Source: Wolfiporia cocos (taxonomy: Eukaryota; Basidiomycota; Agaricomycetes; Polyporales; Phaeolaceae). From it: a stretch of DNA of 64,000 nt. A program made the translations under genes and the position numbers. The first letter of the stretch is position 1, and each line of letters opens with the position of its first letter. Positions 35,036 to 47,600 of the stretch are shown in pieces. A model generated the notes under the pieces. It was given only the letters and a program-made list of their open reading frames with translations. It made no database searches and was not told the origin of the DNA. The stretch lies in assembly GCA_029448655.1 (NCBI GenBank), contig JACCLO010000003.1:806001-870000 (forward strand), given 5' to 3'.

Positions 35036-38000
35036 TCAATGCCGGCGAACCATCGCGATCTGAAAGTCCCACCCGCCCACGATGTACTTGAACTCCAGTA
35101 GCCGTTTGATCTCCCGCCACCCCGCGCTCACGTCCTCCAGATCTCTACGGTCCGAGACCACGTAAATGAAGTCGGCTGGAGACAGCAGCGACCGCAGAAA
35201 CGAGCCCATGAGGAACGCGATAAGCGCAATGATAACGACCGTCGATAGAGGGTACGCCCTGCATTTCACCGTCCTGGGCGCCAACACAGCAACGCGCTCA
35301 CCCTGTGGCTTGTCCACGCCGCTCTCGTCAGACGGTGGTGTCTCTCCTGCGGGTCCACCGGATGCTGCCTCCGGTGGGGACCCAGGCGTGGGATTCACAT
35401 TTCCAGTCGATCGCCGAGCCTGTGCCGTGAAGCGGAGCAGCGGATTGGGGTACGCATTCAGGAAGCGCAGAAGCCCAGTCGACGCCGAGTCACCTGCTGT
35501 CGTCTCCACAGGAGACCCGACTACTTGCGGATTCTGGCAGGGAGATATCTTCTCAGCAGATGTCAGATGATATGCAGAAAGAACCGGACGCTCACGCTAT
35601 CACTGCCAGCATCCGCGTTAGGTTCCAGAGCCACAGCGGTGCTTTCCGCTTCTGCAGCGTCCGTCGCGGGCACCAACCGCGCCGCCAGTGCCGATGCCTC
35701 TAGCAGGTCATCTGCTACAGCAATCGGCACCTGCAGCTCCCCCGGGAACTCGTCACCCTCACCGGACGAGCTAGAAATGTCCGTGTCAAGTCAGTCTTCG
35801 CAGCATGCAGTCACAAGCGAAGCAGCTCTTACCCCGACAGAATATCCATCTTGGACGCCCGACTATCTAGCAGCTCATCCCGCCCTAGGCTAGTAAGCGA
35901 CTCCTTCTCGCCTAGCACTCTAACCGCGGTCCCGCCAATAGATACCGTCGCGTGTTTGGTAGAGCGCTCTCCAGACGCCGGCTTGATCTCGATATCGAGC
36001 ACCGCCCGGCCTTCTTCCATTTCCAATAGCCATTGGGGCTTTGGCGGAGCGCTGCGCGTTTCTCCCGTGAGTGGATCCTCTATGGTCGTGACCTGATATT
36101 GTGCCGTGGGCAGCGTGAGCCTCAGTAGGTGCCGCGGTGGGCGGTCGGTGTTTAGTCCCGCAGAATGCAGCGGTGATGGCGGAAGCGTGTATACGGAATA
36201 CAAAAATGGAGGTGTCTGTCCCGGTGGCTCTTCTCCCACGGACGACGTTAGCGAGATCCGAGCGTTCAATTTGTCCACCCGCGATGAAACGTTCACCTCA
36301 TACCCGCCCGGATACAGTTTGCAGTCGACGATTAACTCTGTGACGAGCAGGTCAGTGGGATGCCGCACCTCGCCCCTTGAGTTGAACTTCGTGCCCGGTC
36401 TTGAGCGTGCCCCCTCGCGCGACCGAGAGCGACCAGACTCGGGGGACATGCTAGGAGTTTGCTGCGATGTCGGAGTGGTTACGGATGCCTCTCTTCCTCT
36501 ATTGTCCTGGAGTGTACCTTCGGGCGACTTTGCACGTCCCTCAAGCGACCTCTTACAGGGTCGGGGGAGCTTCTCGATAGCAGATGGTGGCTGGCGTGGT
36601 GCCAGTGCTGCTGAGCTATTTAGCATTACGGTACACTTGTATGTCTGGTCTGATGGGCGGAATTGCGTCGATATCAAAGTTCGAATTGCGTCTCGGCGTC
36701 GAAGAGTCCACGAAGTACTCCTCAGTGGATTCTCACTCGCTTGTGCAAGCATTACGCCTGCAGCAGGCAGCCTAGCAGTAGGGGGCGGTGATATGTTCTT
36801 CATGTATGCCTCCACCGCCAATATTGATTTCGGTAGCGTCCCATTGATTGAAGCATTGACAGCAGCAGGAATCGATCCGGCATAATCGACGGCCACTACG
36901 CGAGTGCATCTTGTAGATGGGATCGCATAGTTCTCGGCACCGTATGGATCAAGCGTCTCCAATATCCATCCATCAACGAAGACACGGCCGATCGGGAGGT
37001 TGTAAGAATTGTATTTGGCTGGCGAGAAGGACGACACCGATTCGGGTGAAAATGACGTAGAAACGCAGTAGATTGCTGCGCGGCTATCCTGTGACTGCTC
37101 CGTGTCTCCCGTGTTGCGGCGTGAGGGAGATGGCGGTACGGCCTCGCGGGCCATCAAGGAAGCTAAGAAGAATCCCCTATCACGGAATGGGAACCCACCT
37201 TTCATGACGACAAACTCCGTGTGCAGCTTGGCGCCAAAGGCCTCGAACATATAGGCAGAGTCAAACCGAGTATCCCACTGTTTTCGGTAGTCGTAGCTGG
37301 ACAGGACGGAGGCCACTTCCTCGGCGGATACCCCTTCAATTACTCGCTGGCCCTTGTGCACCGGAAAGACGGGTGAGATATCCGCATCAACCTTGCGATA
37401 AACAAGGAAGTCCTTCTCGCTGACGACTGTCCACCCATCGGCCTTTGGATGATGATGGACGCTCTGGAGGTATGACAGAGCCTCGAGAGCATGATACATT
37501 GGAGGCTTGAAAGCTGAGGGTGCTGCATCCTCCCCGCTCGTGATAGCAGGGGAGATTGCCGCGACAGCTTGTTGTGTCGTTACTGTGGCTTGTTCAATCG
37601 CGTAGTTCCAGAAGCCAGTCAGAGATGTTGCGAACGTGGGCGCAGATGTGGTGACACTCCCCGCAGCTGTCATCTTCCCGTCATCATTGTCTGGTGTCTC
37701 TGCGCCTTCATCCTCGTTCCACTCCGCTCTGCGTCTGCGTATCACGCCGAGCACAGGCGGTTGATCGAGAGGCACACGGGATGGTTTGATGCGTTTCCTC
37801 TTTTGTAGGTTCTTGATCTCGCGTTCCGGCAGTTCCTCGATGTCGACGTCTATCTTCGCACCATTCACCATCACTAGCCCCTTCTCCTTCGGCACAGACA
37901 TCGGGCTTCGTTTCACGATGATATGCAGCCGTTCTCCTTCCCCAGTGGTCATCGCATCGTGTGTAATGGTCAGCCAAAGGCCGCCACCACCTGATGACAG

Positions 38001-40587
38001 TCGATGTCGTCTGAGACACGATATTGACTGTGGTGGCGGATCGATAACAATGTCCAACGACGACGCCCAGGCGTCCAGATCGCATCTGACTTCACATTCA
38101 ATGACCGGGAGAGCCGGCGACAAAGGCGTGACAGGTATCGGCGTTTCCTCCAAGATTGGTGGGACCGAGGCCTTCCGGTCGTTGTTTGTTCCCTCGTACT
38201 CGACACGGAAGTTGCCTCGTTCGTGATCGTAGCGCATCTGAGTCGCCTTCGCACCTTCTAGCCGTGTGACAATAGGTGGACCACCGCACTTGATGGCGAA
38301 CTCGCCGACACCGGCTACAGCTGTGATCATCTGCTGGGGAATTGATGCCTTATTTGACCAGCCCTTGGGATCGGACTGTTCCAGCAAGGTAACCTGAGTG
38401 GTGGTCGGAGATAGTGCCTCGATCGCCCATCCCTGTAGATCGACCTGCATCCGTATAACGCCAGGATCGGCTATTGGTATGTTCGGAAACAAATTTGGGT
38501 CGTCCGCAGAGAACGCGAAGACATGTATTGTAGTTGGTGACTTGTAAACAGTCTTGAGGACAACTGCATCGCGGCCCCTATATATATATATATATATATC
38601 AGCCCATATTCATATTCTCAGTAATCGCACTCGCGATGTGAAACAGACGTACGTGACTGGCCACGCAGGCTTCGTCTTGTAATGCCATAATTCGGTTAGC
38701 TCGTTCACATGTTCGAGAAGTAAACTGTCGTCATATAGTCTATCCCAGAACGCTCGTGCGCCCGGAGTAGCAATAGCAGAGTACAGATCCCAAAGCCCTA
38801 GGCCAACAAATGTAGCCTCCGCGCGGTACACCACAAGCGTTGGGTCGATCGAGTCTAGTTGTGCCACAGAAACACCGCGCACCTCGGTGGCTTGGCGAAC
38901 GATAAGAGCGCTTTCGAAGGGCGAAGACAATACTGCACTCACTGCGTCTCCACTTGGCTTCCGGTTCTTGCAAAAGAGAAGAGAAATAGATATAATTTCG
39001 CTTTACGCGCGATAGGATGGATTTTACAGCAGCCGCCGTACGCTCTGTTGTCATGCGGGCTAGACGCGGTCGCTCGGGTAGTGTGGATGATCTCGATGCA
39101 CTCTCAGCGATGGTGCTAATCGACGATTGTGAGTTAAAGCTGATCTCGGCCATGCTGGATGCGTCCTGGAGCATCTGTTGGGAAATCTGTGCAGATAAGG
39201 GATCTCGCTCTTCAAGCTGTTCCATTGGATGAGGAATGCCGTTTAACCGTATACCACCTGATGGTCCGGAGAGCTCAATCACTATCCTGACTTTGAGGAC
39301 AGAGTGATCATCAGGTAATGAGGCATGTTTGACGTTGAAGACAGCGGCTTCATGGTCGTTCGGAGGAGCATTGGACGTCGCCGCCTGGGATGTGGTCGAC
39401 ATGCGCGTCGCACGCGCTGTCCAAGGAAGCTGAGCCACCTGGTCAGATGACGCTTTCGTCGATATTTGAACGTCCCAGCCAATTGAAACAGGTAAGACAC
39501 ATTCTACCGAACGAGTGAGCCGCCGGTACTCCCGTATGGCATGCAGCTCATCTATCCCGTGTTCCATAGTATGCTGGGTATGATCTTCGTCCTCTGGTAC
39601 TATTGAGTAGTCCAGAGTCAGGGCTTCACGATCGTTCTCGAATCGTACACGTTCAATGGAAACTCCATTGCCATAACCTGTCAGCTGTGGTATGCGAGCG
39701 CCGCGTTTCTTGACCATTTTATATAGCCCAACCATCATCGCGCAAAGTTGTTGAGCAAGACTAGAAGCAGTGTTGAACGTCCACAGGGACTTGAGATTAT
39801 GTTGCCAGAAGCACGTTATGCGGAGCCTCGGCCCATGTTTCGACTGAGACTCGCCACCAATAATCTGCACGCACCAGGCAAACACTTGTCGTGCATAGTT
39901 AGTAGCGTACCGCCGAATATGATCGAGAGAAACCCACACGATACTTCCGACCGCACATAAGGCGGTGACGGTCGCAAGTAGGCCGGTTCATCGGGAGAGC
40001 GAGGAAGGGAAGTCGAAATGCTAACAAGAGTGGTCGTGTCGTTGAGGATACGCGAGATAACAACTGCGTCTCGAGGGCTTTACAGATATTAAAGATGGAA
40101 CATTTGCTGAGAGGATAAACTCACTTCGCCGGCCACCCGAGCGTGAAGTTAACCTTCGAGACCTTGGTGGCTGGATCAAGCATCTCCACCGAATGGGCGC
40201 TTTCTACAGCTGGATCCCATTCCCTTCTCAATTCTGGGGTAGACAGAACAGCCTTCCAACATTCAAGCGAAACTGGAGCATCGATGGCAGGTACATCCAG
40301 TATGGCCCTGTACACGCTTTCGCCAGATTTAGTGGGTTTGCGGTGTAATAGCACGTCTGTAAGCCCGGGTGTGGTAGTCGCACGAGCTTTGCCTTTCGCA
40401 TTGTTATCGCTTGGGATTACGACCCGCTTCCACTCGACTGCAGAATGTGAAGCGAGCAGTTGGCGAAAGTGAGATTGCGCGTCGTCGAGAGAGGTGCACC
40501 ATGACTGCCTCAAGCTGTAACAGGGCTGGATCCGTCGCAGTACACAGGAACATAAGCGAGTTCTACTCACTGTGTCCCATCCAACAT
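35036..40587 (-). CDS. Large START-domain protein with C-terminal membrane anchor
   Basis: Probable lipid-binding protein of roughly 1,700 residues. The first exon (MLDGTH) joins SWCTSLDDAQSHFRQLLASH and a first START-like domain (WKRVVIPS, YRAILDVPA, WKAVLSTPELRREWDPAVES, VNFTLGWPAK). A second, clearer START domain lies in the long exon 35829-38492: DGWTVVSEKDFLVYRKVD, VSAEEVASVLSSYDYRKQWD, SAYMFEAFGAKLHTEF, KGGFPFRDRGFFLASLMARE, VAVDYAGSIPAAVNASI. Near the C-terminus, STVVIIALIAFLMGSFLRSL is a single membrane segment followed by about 50 residues, ending at 35036. It could act at a membrane contact site, like the anchored StART-like proteins, but I see no GRAM domain. An intron at about 38640-38500 contains a (TA)n run. 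The first ATG is 40585-40587. Confidence 0.78.
38579..38599. repeat. (TA)n microsatellite
   Basis: Ten and a half TA units inside an intron of the START-domain gene. Confidence 0.95.
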
Positions 40588-41313
40588 CGGTAACGATAGC
40601 AGGGCTGGATGAGAGCTCCCGGCCAACTTCGAGTTACAGACCGAAGTGGCGAGCCGCGCGCTATCGGAACTCGTGAATTCGGTCATGCATTTGAAGCGCC
40701 CGACACGTACTTGCACGTGATGTAACGACGCTTCCGCGACGCGTACGGCCGCTTCTTGTAGACTCGTTTCCAGTCGCTACTTTGGACGGTATAAGCTACG
40801 AGAGGCTGAATACTAGGGAGTTGGAGGGAGGGATGCAGGGAGGGTAGGGCGTGGGTAGCTTAAACCGTCCAGTAGCGACTGGAAGAACTGTAAGGGAGAC
40901 TGTAAGGGAGAGCAGTACAGTAACTTTTGAAACTCCGAATATACCTAATCGGGATAGTCACGGGACCGCGCATTCTGAGGCGCGCTGAGCGCCTCTCGAA
41001 TGCACAGACATGACAAGTACACCATGCAAAAGACTGTCTTCTACTCATCATACAGATAAAAGGTTGTACCAATCACTCTGGTTGGTACACCCCCGGTAAA
41101 ACGTGCCAGGCGTGTTCTTCAAGGCCTGGATAGCCAGACACTCAAGGCGGAACAAGCGTGTCTCGTGCAAGAACGCAGCGTGAAAAAAGCCCTTAAAGCA
41201 GCAGCACGTGTATCCGAAGAGAGGGGAAGGAAATGCCCAAGTGCTGGCTGAGCAAGCTAAGCTAGAGTGCAACTCACGGCTACAAGATGTGCTAGCCTGT
41301 GCATCCGACCTTG
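40588..41313. other. Upstream flank of the START gene and left flank of the retroelement
   Basis: Contains a family repeat (40752-40945), a small hairpin (GTACCAA and TTGGTAC, 41066-41088) and, at 41100-41310, a Lys/Ala/Glu-rich open stretch broken by a stop that may be the fragment of a coiled-coil gene or transposase. The last five bases, CCTTG, are the left target duplication of the Ty3/gypsy element. Confidence 0.5.
40752..40945 (+). repeat. Short repeat with hairpin, copy A
   Basis: Shares CTTCTTGTAGACTCGTTTCC at its start and CTGGAAGAACTGT plus AGTAACTTTTGAAACTCCGA at its end with an inverted copy at 49697-49808. Between these lies a hairpin (CCAGTCGCTAC with GTAGCGACTGG, 40770-40780 and 40873-40883) whose sequence differs from the hairpin in copy B. 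Confidence 0.65.
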
Positions 41314-41674
41314 TGTCACAAGCCGATTTCATTCAGTTAGCCAACGACTGAACGACAGCCCTTATCTTATCTAAGCGCCCGCCTAGCATCACGTGCAAGG
41401 ACCCCGAACACCCCACACGTGCCTAGTCAGACCCCGGACACTCTTCTCTCGGCTCTACCCCTAGGATAGGGTTATCACGGACTATTAGCTTACGTAATAC
41501 TGTACAGTAGCCAAACATGTACAAACACCTAGATAGCATATATACTGGCCTGACGAGCAGGGAGCACCCCAGACTCGTCTTGGCCTTTACTGCCTTGAGT
41601 AGCCTCAGATCAGGAAGTCGCTTCCACGCGATTACACTTCCCCTGAGAAGTTGCTTGAGAACGTGCTTGTGTCA
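41314..41674 (+). repeat. 5' LTR of the Ty3/gypsy element
   Basis: 361 bp, from TGTCACAAGCCG to GTGCTTGTGTCA, matching 49127-49487. Confidence 0.95.
41539..41581 (+). promoter_or_regulatory. LTR core promoter and predicted RNA start
   Basis: TATATA at 41539-41544 lies 32 bp before AGACTCGTCTT (41571-41581), the 11-mer complementary to the primer-binding site and therefore the predicted RNA 5' end. A second copy is in the 3' LTR. Confidence 0.68.
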
Positions 41675-42444
41675 TAAGACGAGTCTCCCCCCCGCTCTGA
41701 GTTCATTCCAGAGCAACCCCGGTGCACTAGGGGCAAAGTGCACTTCTCTTTCGCCCTCGTTTGACTTTTGTCATCCGGGCACGTGATTAGTTATCCACAC
41801 CCGTCTCATCCCAGGGTCAAGGGATTTGAGTTCTGGGGGCCACTTGTGAACAGCGTGTAGGGGACCACTCCTACCGTTGTCTCTAAGCTACTGAGCCACC
41901 GTCGTGCAATACGGCGCAAAGGCTTTGGGTCTTATCCCCACCGTAGTAGACGTGTACCCGACGCATAATAATCAAAAGCGTTAAGGGGCCCTACGGCAGT
42001 TTACAGAGGCACTGGGCACCTATTTACCCGCATTACCGCGGCACGTACGAGCATTACCGCTCCCCCGTCACTATACAACCCAGCGCCCCACCAGGCGGCT
42101 GAAGAGGCGCGACACAGCCTGTTCATACGGCCACTTGGCCAAACTACGTCTAGTTTTTACACGCCCCATCCCAGGCGGATAGTTCCCGTCCCCCCGGTAT
42201 CCCGAATTAGCTTCGGGGCTGGACGAGGGTTCGGAGGCAGAGTTTACTTGCCGGCTTTGGGCTGAAAACCCCTTAGCGTTTCTTGGCGCACTCCCAAAAA
42301 GGAGTGGACTCTGACAGAGGCGGACAACCGAAGTTTCTAGTTACCACCCCGATCGCAGCTATAGGCTGATCCACAGTGGGCGGGTAGCGCTTCGAACGTC
42401 GCGGCCACTGCTTTTTCAATTTCTGTAAAAACACACTACGTACG
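41675..42444 (+). other. Untranslated leader of the Ty3/gypsy element
   Basis: About 770 nt before the gag ATG, rich in GC and in apparent stems. It is homologous to 1886-2840 of the LARD-like element, so it probably carries packaging and dimerisation signals. Confidence 0.65.
41676..41686 (+). promoter_or_regulatory. Self-priming primer-binding site
   Basis: AAGACGAGTCT lies one base after the LTR and is the exact reverse complement of AGACTCGTCTT in R. Compared with the LARD-like element, one base differs in both partners (AAGACAAGTCT with AGACTTGTCTT), so pairing is preserved by covariation. Confidence 0.75.
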
Positions 42445-44657
42445 ATGGCCGAACACAATCTCGACTACATCCGCGGCCCCCGACCCGGAAACATACCACT
42501 CCCCGGCGGCACCCTCATCGGCACACCTACCGTCACCAACAACCCGTTCCACCCAGGGCAGTGGGTGAACTACCAGATTCACGGCCTTCCAGACGACTTC
42601 GCCCTGCTCTCCGTAGCAGACAGCATCCACGCTCCGCGCCAGCAGGTAGAAGTCGCCTCGATCCACACCGGGACCTTCGACGGACAACTCCCCGGCCGAT
42701 CACTCGCCTACGGTGCATCGCAGGAAGACCAAGGTCCCGGCATCGAGAGGATGGAAGAGGCGTTCCGTCTGGCAAGGGAACAGTCGAACACGATTCGCGG
42801 GGGGAGTCAACTGGGTCACATCGACTCACCCCTCGCAATGCAGTGGGCTTTCCCGCCCAACCCAACCGCCCACGACTTTGGCAACCGGTGCCAAAACGTG
42901 GCCGCCACCATGGTTCAAACCGGGGTATGGAACGCCGATATGGGGGCCCGTTTCCTGCGAGAAGCTCAACGGCTTCAAGCAGATGCACTGGCAGCCGGCG
43001 ACGCAGCATCAATACACTCGCAGCGTCCCCCCCTGTAAGGTCAGTACCCTCGGTCCCGGAAGAACGATTCCGGCCGGTTGAAAACTGGGTGAGGTCCATC
43101 CACATGGGATCTCCCCCACCGGTGAACCCGGCCACGCGACCGGCATCGAACGCAGGCACCCGGCAGACGAACCCGTTCCTACCTGGTTACACCCCCCCGG
43201 TCATCACCCCGCAAGTACCTTATTCGGCAATGGCAGCAGCACCGGTCCCTCCGTCGGCTCCCCCCGCAAACGTGCACGCGAACACCTGGAGAGCCGCGCC
43301 TCTTCAGGGAACACGGGCATCAATGTGGCGGCCCGAGAAACCGGCTAGCTCGCAATGGGATGCATACTCCATGCTCCCAGAGCCACAGCCAGACCCCCGG
43401 TACAAGTCAAAGGTGCGGGAACCGGAAGCATTCACGGGCGACAACTTCATCCCGTGGGTGGTAAGGTTAAAGGTGTACATCGACGACAACCGGCCCCTTC
43501 TTTTCACGGACAGCAAAAAGATCGGCACTGCGATCTCGCTGATCAGGGGTCCCAAGGTCGACGCCTGGGTAACGGCATTCACGTGAGAGCATTATCGCGA
43601 CGGACAATGGCACATGAGCTGGTTACGCTTCATCTGGGAGCTACACCAAAAGTTCGACGACCCCGACCTGGAAAAGAAGTCGGCAGTCGCAGCTGAAAAG
43701 CTCACCATGGCCATCGGTAAGGGCGAGGAGTACTTCCAAGAGCTGGAAAGACTTCTTTCGGAAGTGAAGTACGACCAAGAGAATCAAATCGTACATCGCT
43801 GGGTCACTGCCGCGATCCCGAAAGAGATCTACCAGGCCGTACACTCCGCCTTTGTCGCCGCCACCGTCAACGATAAGTCGCAGCGAGGATACAACGTCCA
43901 GATCCCGGAGGATTATCAATCCTGGAAACAGGCGATCCTCCGTACGGACAACGCCATGCGACGGCTCCGCGATGAGGAAAAACTGCGCCACGGAAAGTCA
44001 ACAACATCGGGTCCCGACAAAGGCAAAAGTCGGGCAACAGCGTCATCGGAACAGGCGCTGCGGAAAGAGTACTCCGCGGAGGAGAAGGCCAACCTCCTCA
44101 AGAGAATCTGCCACTCTTGCAAGAAAACGCAGGCAGAGCAGCCCGGCAAAGGCTGCAACAAACCGACTTGGCACCAACCCAACTGGAGGCCCCGAGCAGC
44201 CACCAGCGGAGGGAATACCGGTGCCGGTCCATCCGCACCAGCGCGGACAAGACAGGCCGTCGAAGCAGGGAATGATGCTCCGAAGGTCCTGGGCGAAGTC
44301 AGCCAGGAGGATTTCATCCGAATGGTTGCAGCCTGGGCCAAGGAGAACCCTGAGGCCGCAAAGGAAGCTGGACTCAACCAGGTACGTCCCTCCCCCTCTA
44401 ACCGTTTCTCAGTTCTGGAAGTAGAGGAAACAGTAAATAGCAACTCTGAATCTGCCACGGAGGAGACCGATCCGGTTGATGGACTTTATGGGCTTGGAAC
44501 CGGGGCCCCGATATTTGACTACATATCTGTACCACGTTCAGTAGACAGGGATCATAGTGACGACGACGATGCTTCAACATGCTCGTCGGATTCGTTTTGT
44601 AACAGCCTCGGAGGAGCCTCCCTCTGGAGCTTGGCGGGAGGAAAATACCGTGCTTAA
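42445..44657 (+). pseudogene. gag: gag, with a frameshift and an in-frame stop
   Basis: Capsid and nucleocapsid precursor, expected to be about 735 residues if unbroken. It starts at ATG 42445 (MAEHNLDYIRGPRPGNIP). The first frame stops at 43038, just after a run of seven C (about 43028-43034); the protein continues in another frame (PSVPEERFRPVENWV). That frame reaches a TGA at 43584-43586 inside WVTAFT, then continues as EHYRDGQWHMSWLRF, a typical retroelement capsid segment (FIWELHQKFDDPDLEKKSA). A Cys/His cluster, CHSCKKTQAEQPGKGC plus His, could be an atypical zinc knuckle. It ends at TAA 44655-44657 and overlaps pol. The C-run shift could be a sequencing error or slippage; the TGA could come from TGG. 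Confidence 0.8.
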
Positions 44658-47600
44658 TTCCTCCATTAACAATGTAAACTATGTACCCATGGACGTAGAC
44701 CCGGTTGTGGACCCCGATGTGACGATGGCAGACGCATCAGGGCCCACAGTCAAGAAAAAGACTGTAAAGAAAGTGCGGCGTAGACGTGCCAAGTCCAAGG
44801 CAGTCACGCTCGACATCTATCTAGACCACCCCCGCGCGATAGCACCCGAGCGAAAGATCGCCGGGGCCGCGGGGTACGACCTACACTCTGCGGAGGAGGT
44901 CATTATACTGAACGGAAAGCGTGTCACCGTTAGCACGGGCATCAAGATCAGGATGCCCGATGGTGTATACGGCAGAATAGCCCCACGATCCGGACTCGCC
45001 CTCAAGGGAGTCGACGTGGAAGCCGGTGTAGTAGACGAGGACTACACCGGGGTACTAAAAGTCATACTAAATAATCAGACCGGAACAGATTATTTGGTCG
45101 AGTATGGGGACAGGATAGCCCAGTTCATACTCGAGTGCAACATGACACCCGACACACGTATCGTCAAGAACATTCGGGAAACCACGCGCGGTACAGCGGG
45201 TTTTGGCTCTACCGGAGAAAAACTCCGAGGAAATGTAGTGGTAATCCAGACGGGAAAACGGGGAAAGCAGATCGAAGTACCGATCACTCTCCACCGCCCT
45301 GACGGACGTGCCCTCTTCACGAAAGCACTGATAGATTCTGATTCTACGGGATCAGTAATCAGTCGTGCCTACGTCGAGGAACATAAACTCGAGCAGATCC
45401 CGCTAGACCGGCACGTCAAGCTGTACAACGCGGACGGTAGTACCAATGCCGCAGGCAAGATGACGCATTACATCGAACTCCAGATGCAGATCGACACGCA
45501 TCTGGAAACCCGCAAGTTCCACGTCACAGAGCTAGTCTCTGCTGACATATTCCTCAGCTTCGACTGGTTGGAAGACCACAACCCAACCATTGACTGGAAG
45601 AAGCGGCGGATCACCTTCACCTGCGACTGCGAACACGAGCAGATCGAGGACGGTGATCACATTTATTATATCTTCGCTGACGCATGGATTAGAAATAGGG
45701 AAGAATGCAGAGCGGACATCGCGGAGCGAGTACGCGCTACGAAGGCAACCGAGATCGCCATCGCAGCCGGAAAGACCATGGAAGCAAAAGCCTTTGAGGA
45801 GGTAGTCCCCGAGTACCTACACGACTTCCGAGACGTGTTTGAGGAAAAGGAATTCGACAACCTCCCCGAACGGCGACCGTGGGATCACGCAATCGAACTG
45901 CTGCCCAATTCCGAGCCATACGCCGGCAAGATCTACGCGCTCTCCCCTAGGGAACAGGAGGCACTAGATGATTTCTTAGAAGAACAGCTACGAACCGGAC
46001 GCATACGGCCGTCCAAGTCACCATGGGGGGCACCATTCTTCTTCGTCAAAAAGAAGGATGGGAAACTGAGACCCATACAAGATTATCGGAAGTTGAACCA
46101 GATGACCAAGAAGAATCGGTACCCGCTCCCATTGATCACGGAGCTGCTCAACAAGCTAAAAAGAGCTAAGTACTTCTCAAAATTGGACATTCGTTGGGGA
46201 TATACAAATGTCAGAATCAAGGAAGGCGACGAGGAAAAAGCCGCCTTCATCACTAATCGGGGGCTCTATGAGCCATTAGTGATGTTCTTCGGAATGTGCA
46301 ATGCACCAGGCACATTCCAGGCCTTGATGAATGACATATTCCGAGATCTCATAATGACGGGCAAAGTCATTGTATATCTAGATGACATCCTTGTTTTCAC
46401 TGAGGACGAGGCAGAGCACAAGGAAATCCTGCGCAAGGTGCTCCTCGTCCTCCGTCAAAACAAGCTTACGTGTAAACCAGAGAAATGTGAATTCATGAAA
46501 AGCGAGGTCGAATATCTCGGGCATATAATCTCTCACGGGCAGATCCGTATGGACCCCACGAAGGTAGCTGCAGTAGCCGATTGGCCAGCACCTCGGAACA
46601 AGAAAGAAGTGCAGTCCTTCATCGGATTCGCTAACTTCTACCGGAGATTCATACCCAAGTTCTCCACGGTAGCTCGCCCACTGATCAATCTGACAAAGGA
46701 CACAGAATGGCAGTGGGGTACAGCAGAACTCGAGTGCTTCGAGAAATTGAAAAAGATCTTTATCGAAGCACCCGTGTTAGGTATTCCAAACGACGACGAC
46801 CCCTTCCGCATCGAGGCAGACTCTTCAGACTTTGCAACTGGAGCCTGCCTCATGCAGAAGCAGGAAGGCGTATGGAAACCGATCGCTTACCAGAGCAAGA
46901 CGATGATACCGGCAGAACGTAACTACGAGATATACGATCGAGAGTTACTCGCTATCATGCGCGCCCTAGACGAATGGCGCCATTTCGTAATGGGAGCAAA
47001 GCACCCTGTAGAAGTACTGACGGACCACAAGAACTTAGAGTATTTTAAGACCCCACAGAAAATTAATCCGCGACAAGCCCGGTGGATGACGGAACTTGCC
47101 GAGTATGACCTACATCTCGTGCACATCCCCGGCAAAACCAACGGAAGGGCCGACGGGCTTTCCCGAAGAAGTGATCACGGCAACGACAAGGATCACCTCG
47201 AAGGGCAGGTCGTCCTGAAGCCACACCTATTCGTCGAAGACAGCGCAGAAAGGCTGCGATCTTCCTTCTATACTGTAGTCAAAGGGATAACCTACGACGA
47301 AGTAAAGGAGAAGGTCAAAGCGGAAGCCGCTCTCTACGAAGGGAAGGGAGGAGTAGAAGCAGGGGAAACGACCGAGGACGGTCTGCGGTTTAGGAGGGGG
47401 AGGATGATCATTCTCCGGGATGAAGAACTAATAGGAAAAATCATTTCTTCATTCCACGACACGGTTTCGGCAGGACACCCTGGCACAGAAAACACGTACA
47501 CCGCCATACACCGACACTACTGGTGGCCCAAGATGAGAAAAGACATCCGCCAGTACGTGAAGGCATGTATCAAGTGCCAGACAGCCAAACCAGACAGATC

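Noticed and set aside
41100..41310. Transposase C-terminus next to the 5' LTR
   Set aside because: The Lys/Ala/Glu-rich stretch has an internal stop and no motif that would identify a family.
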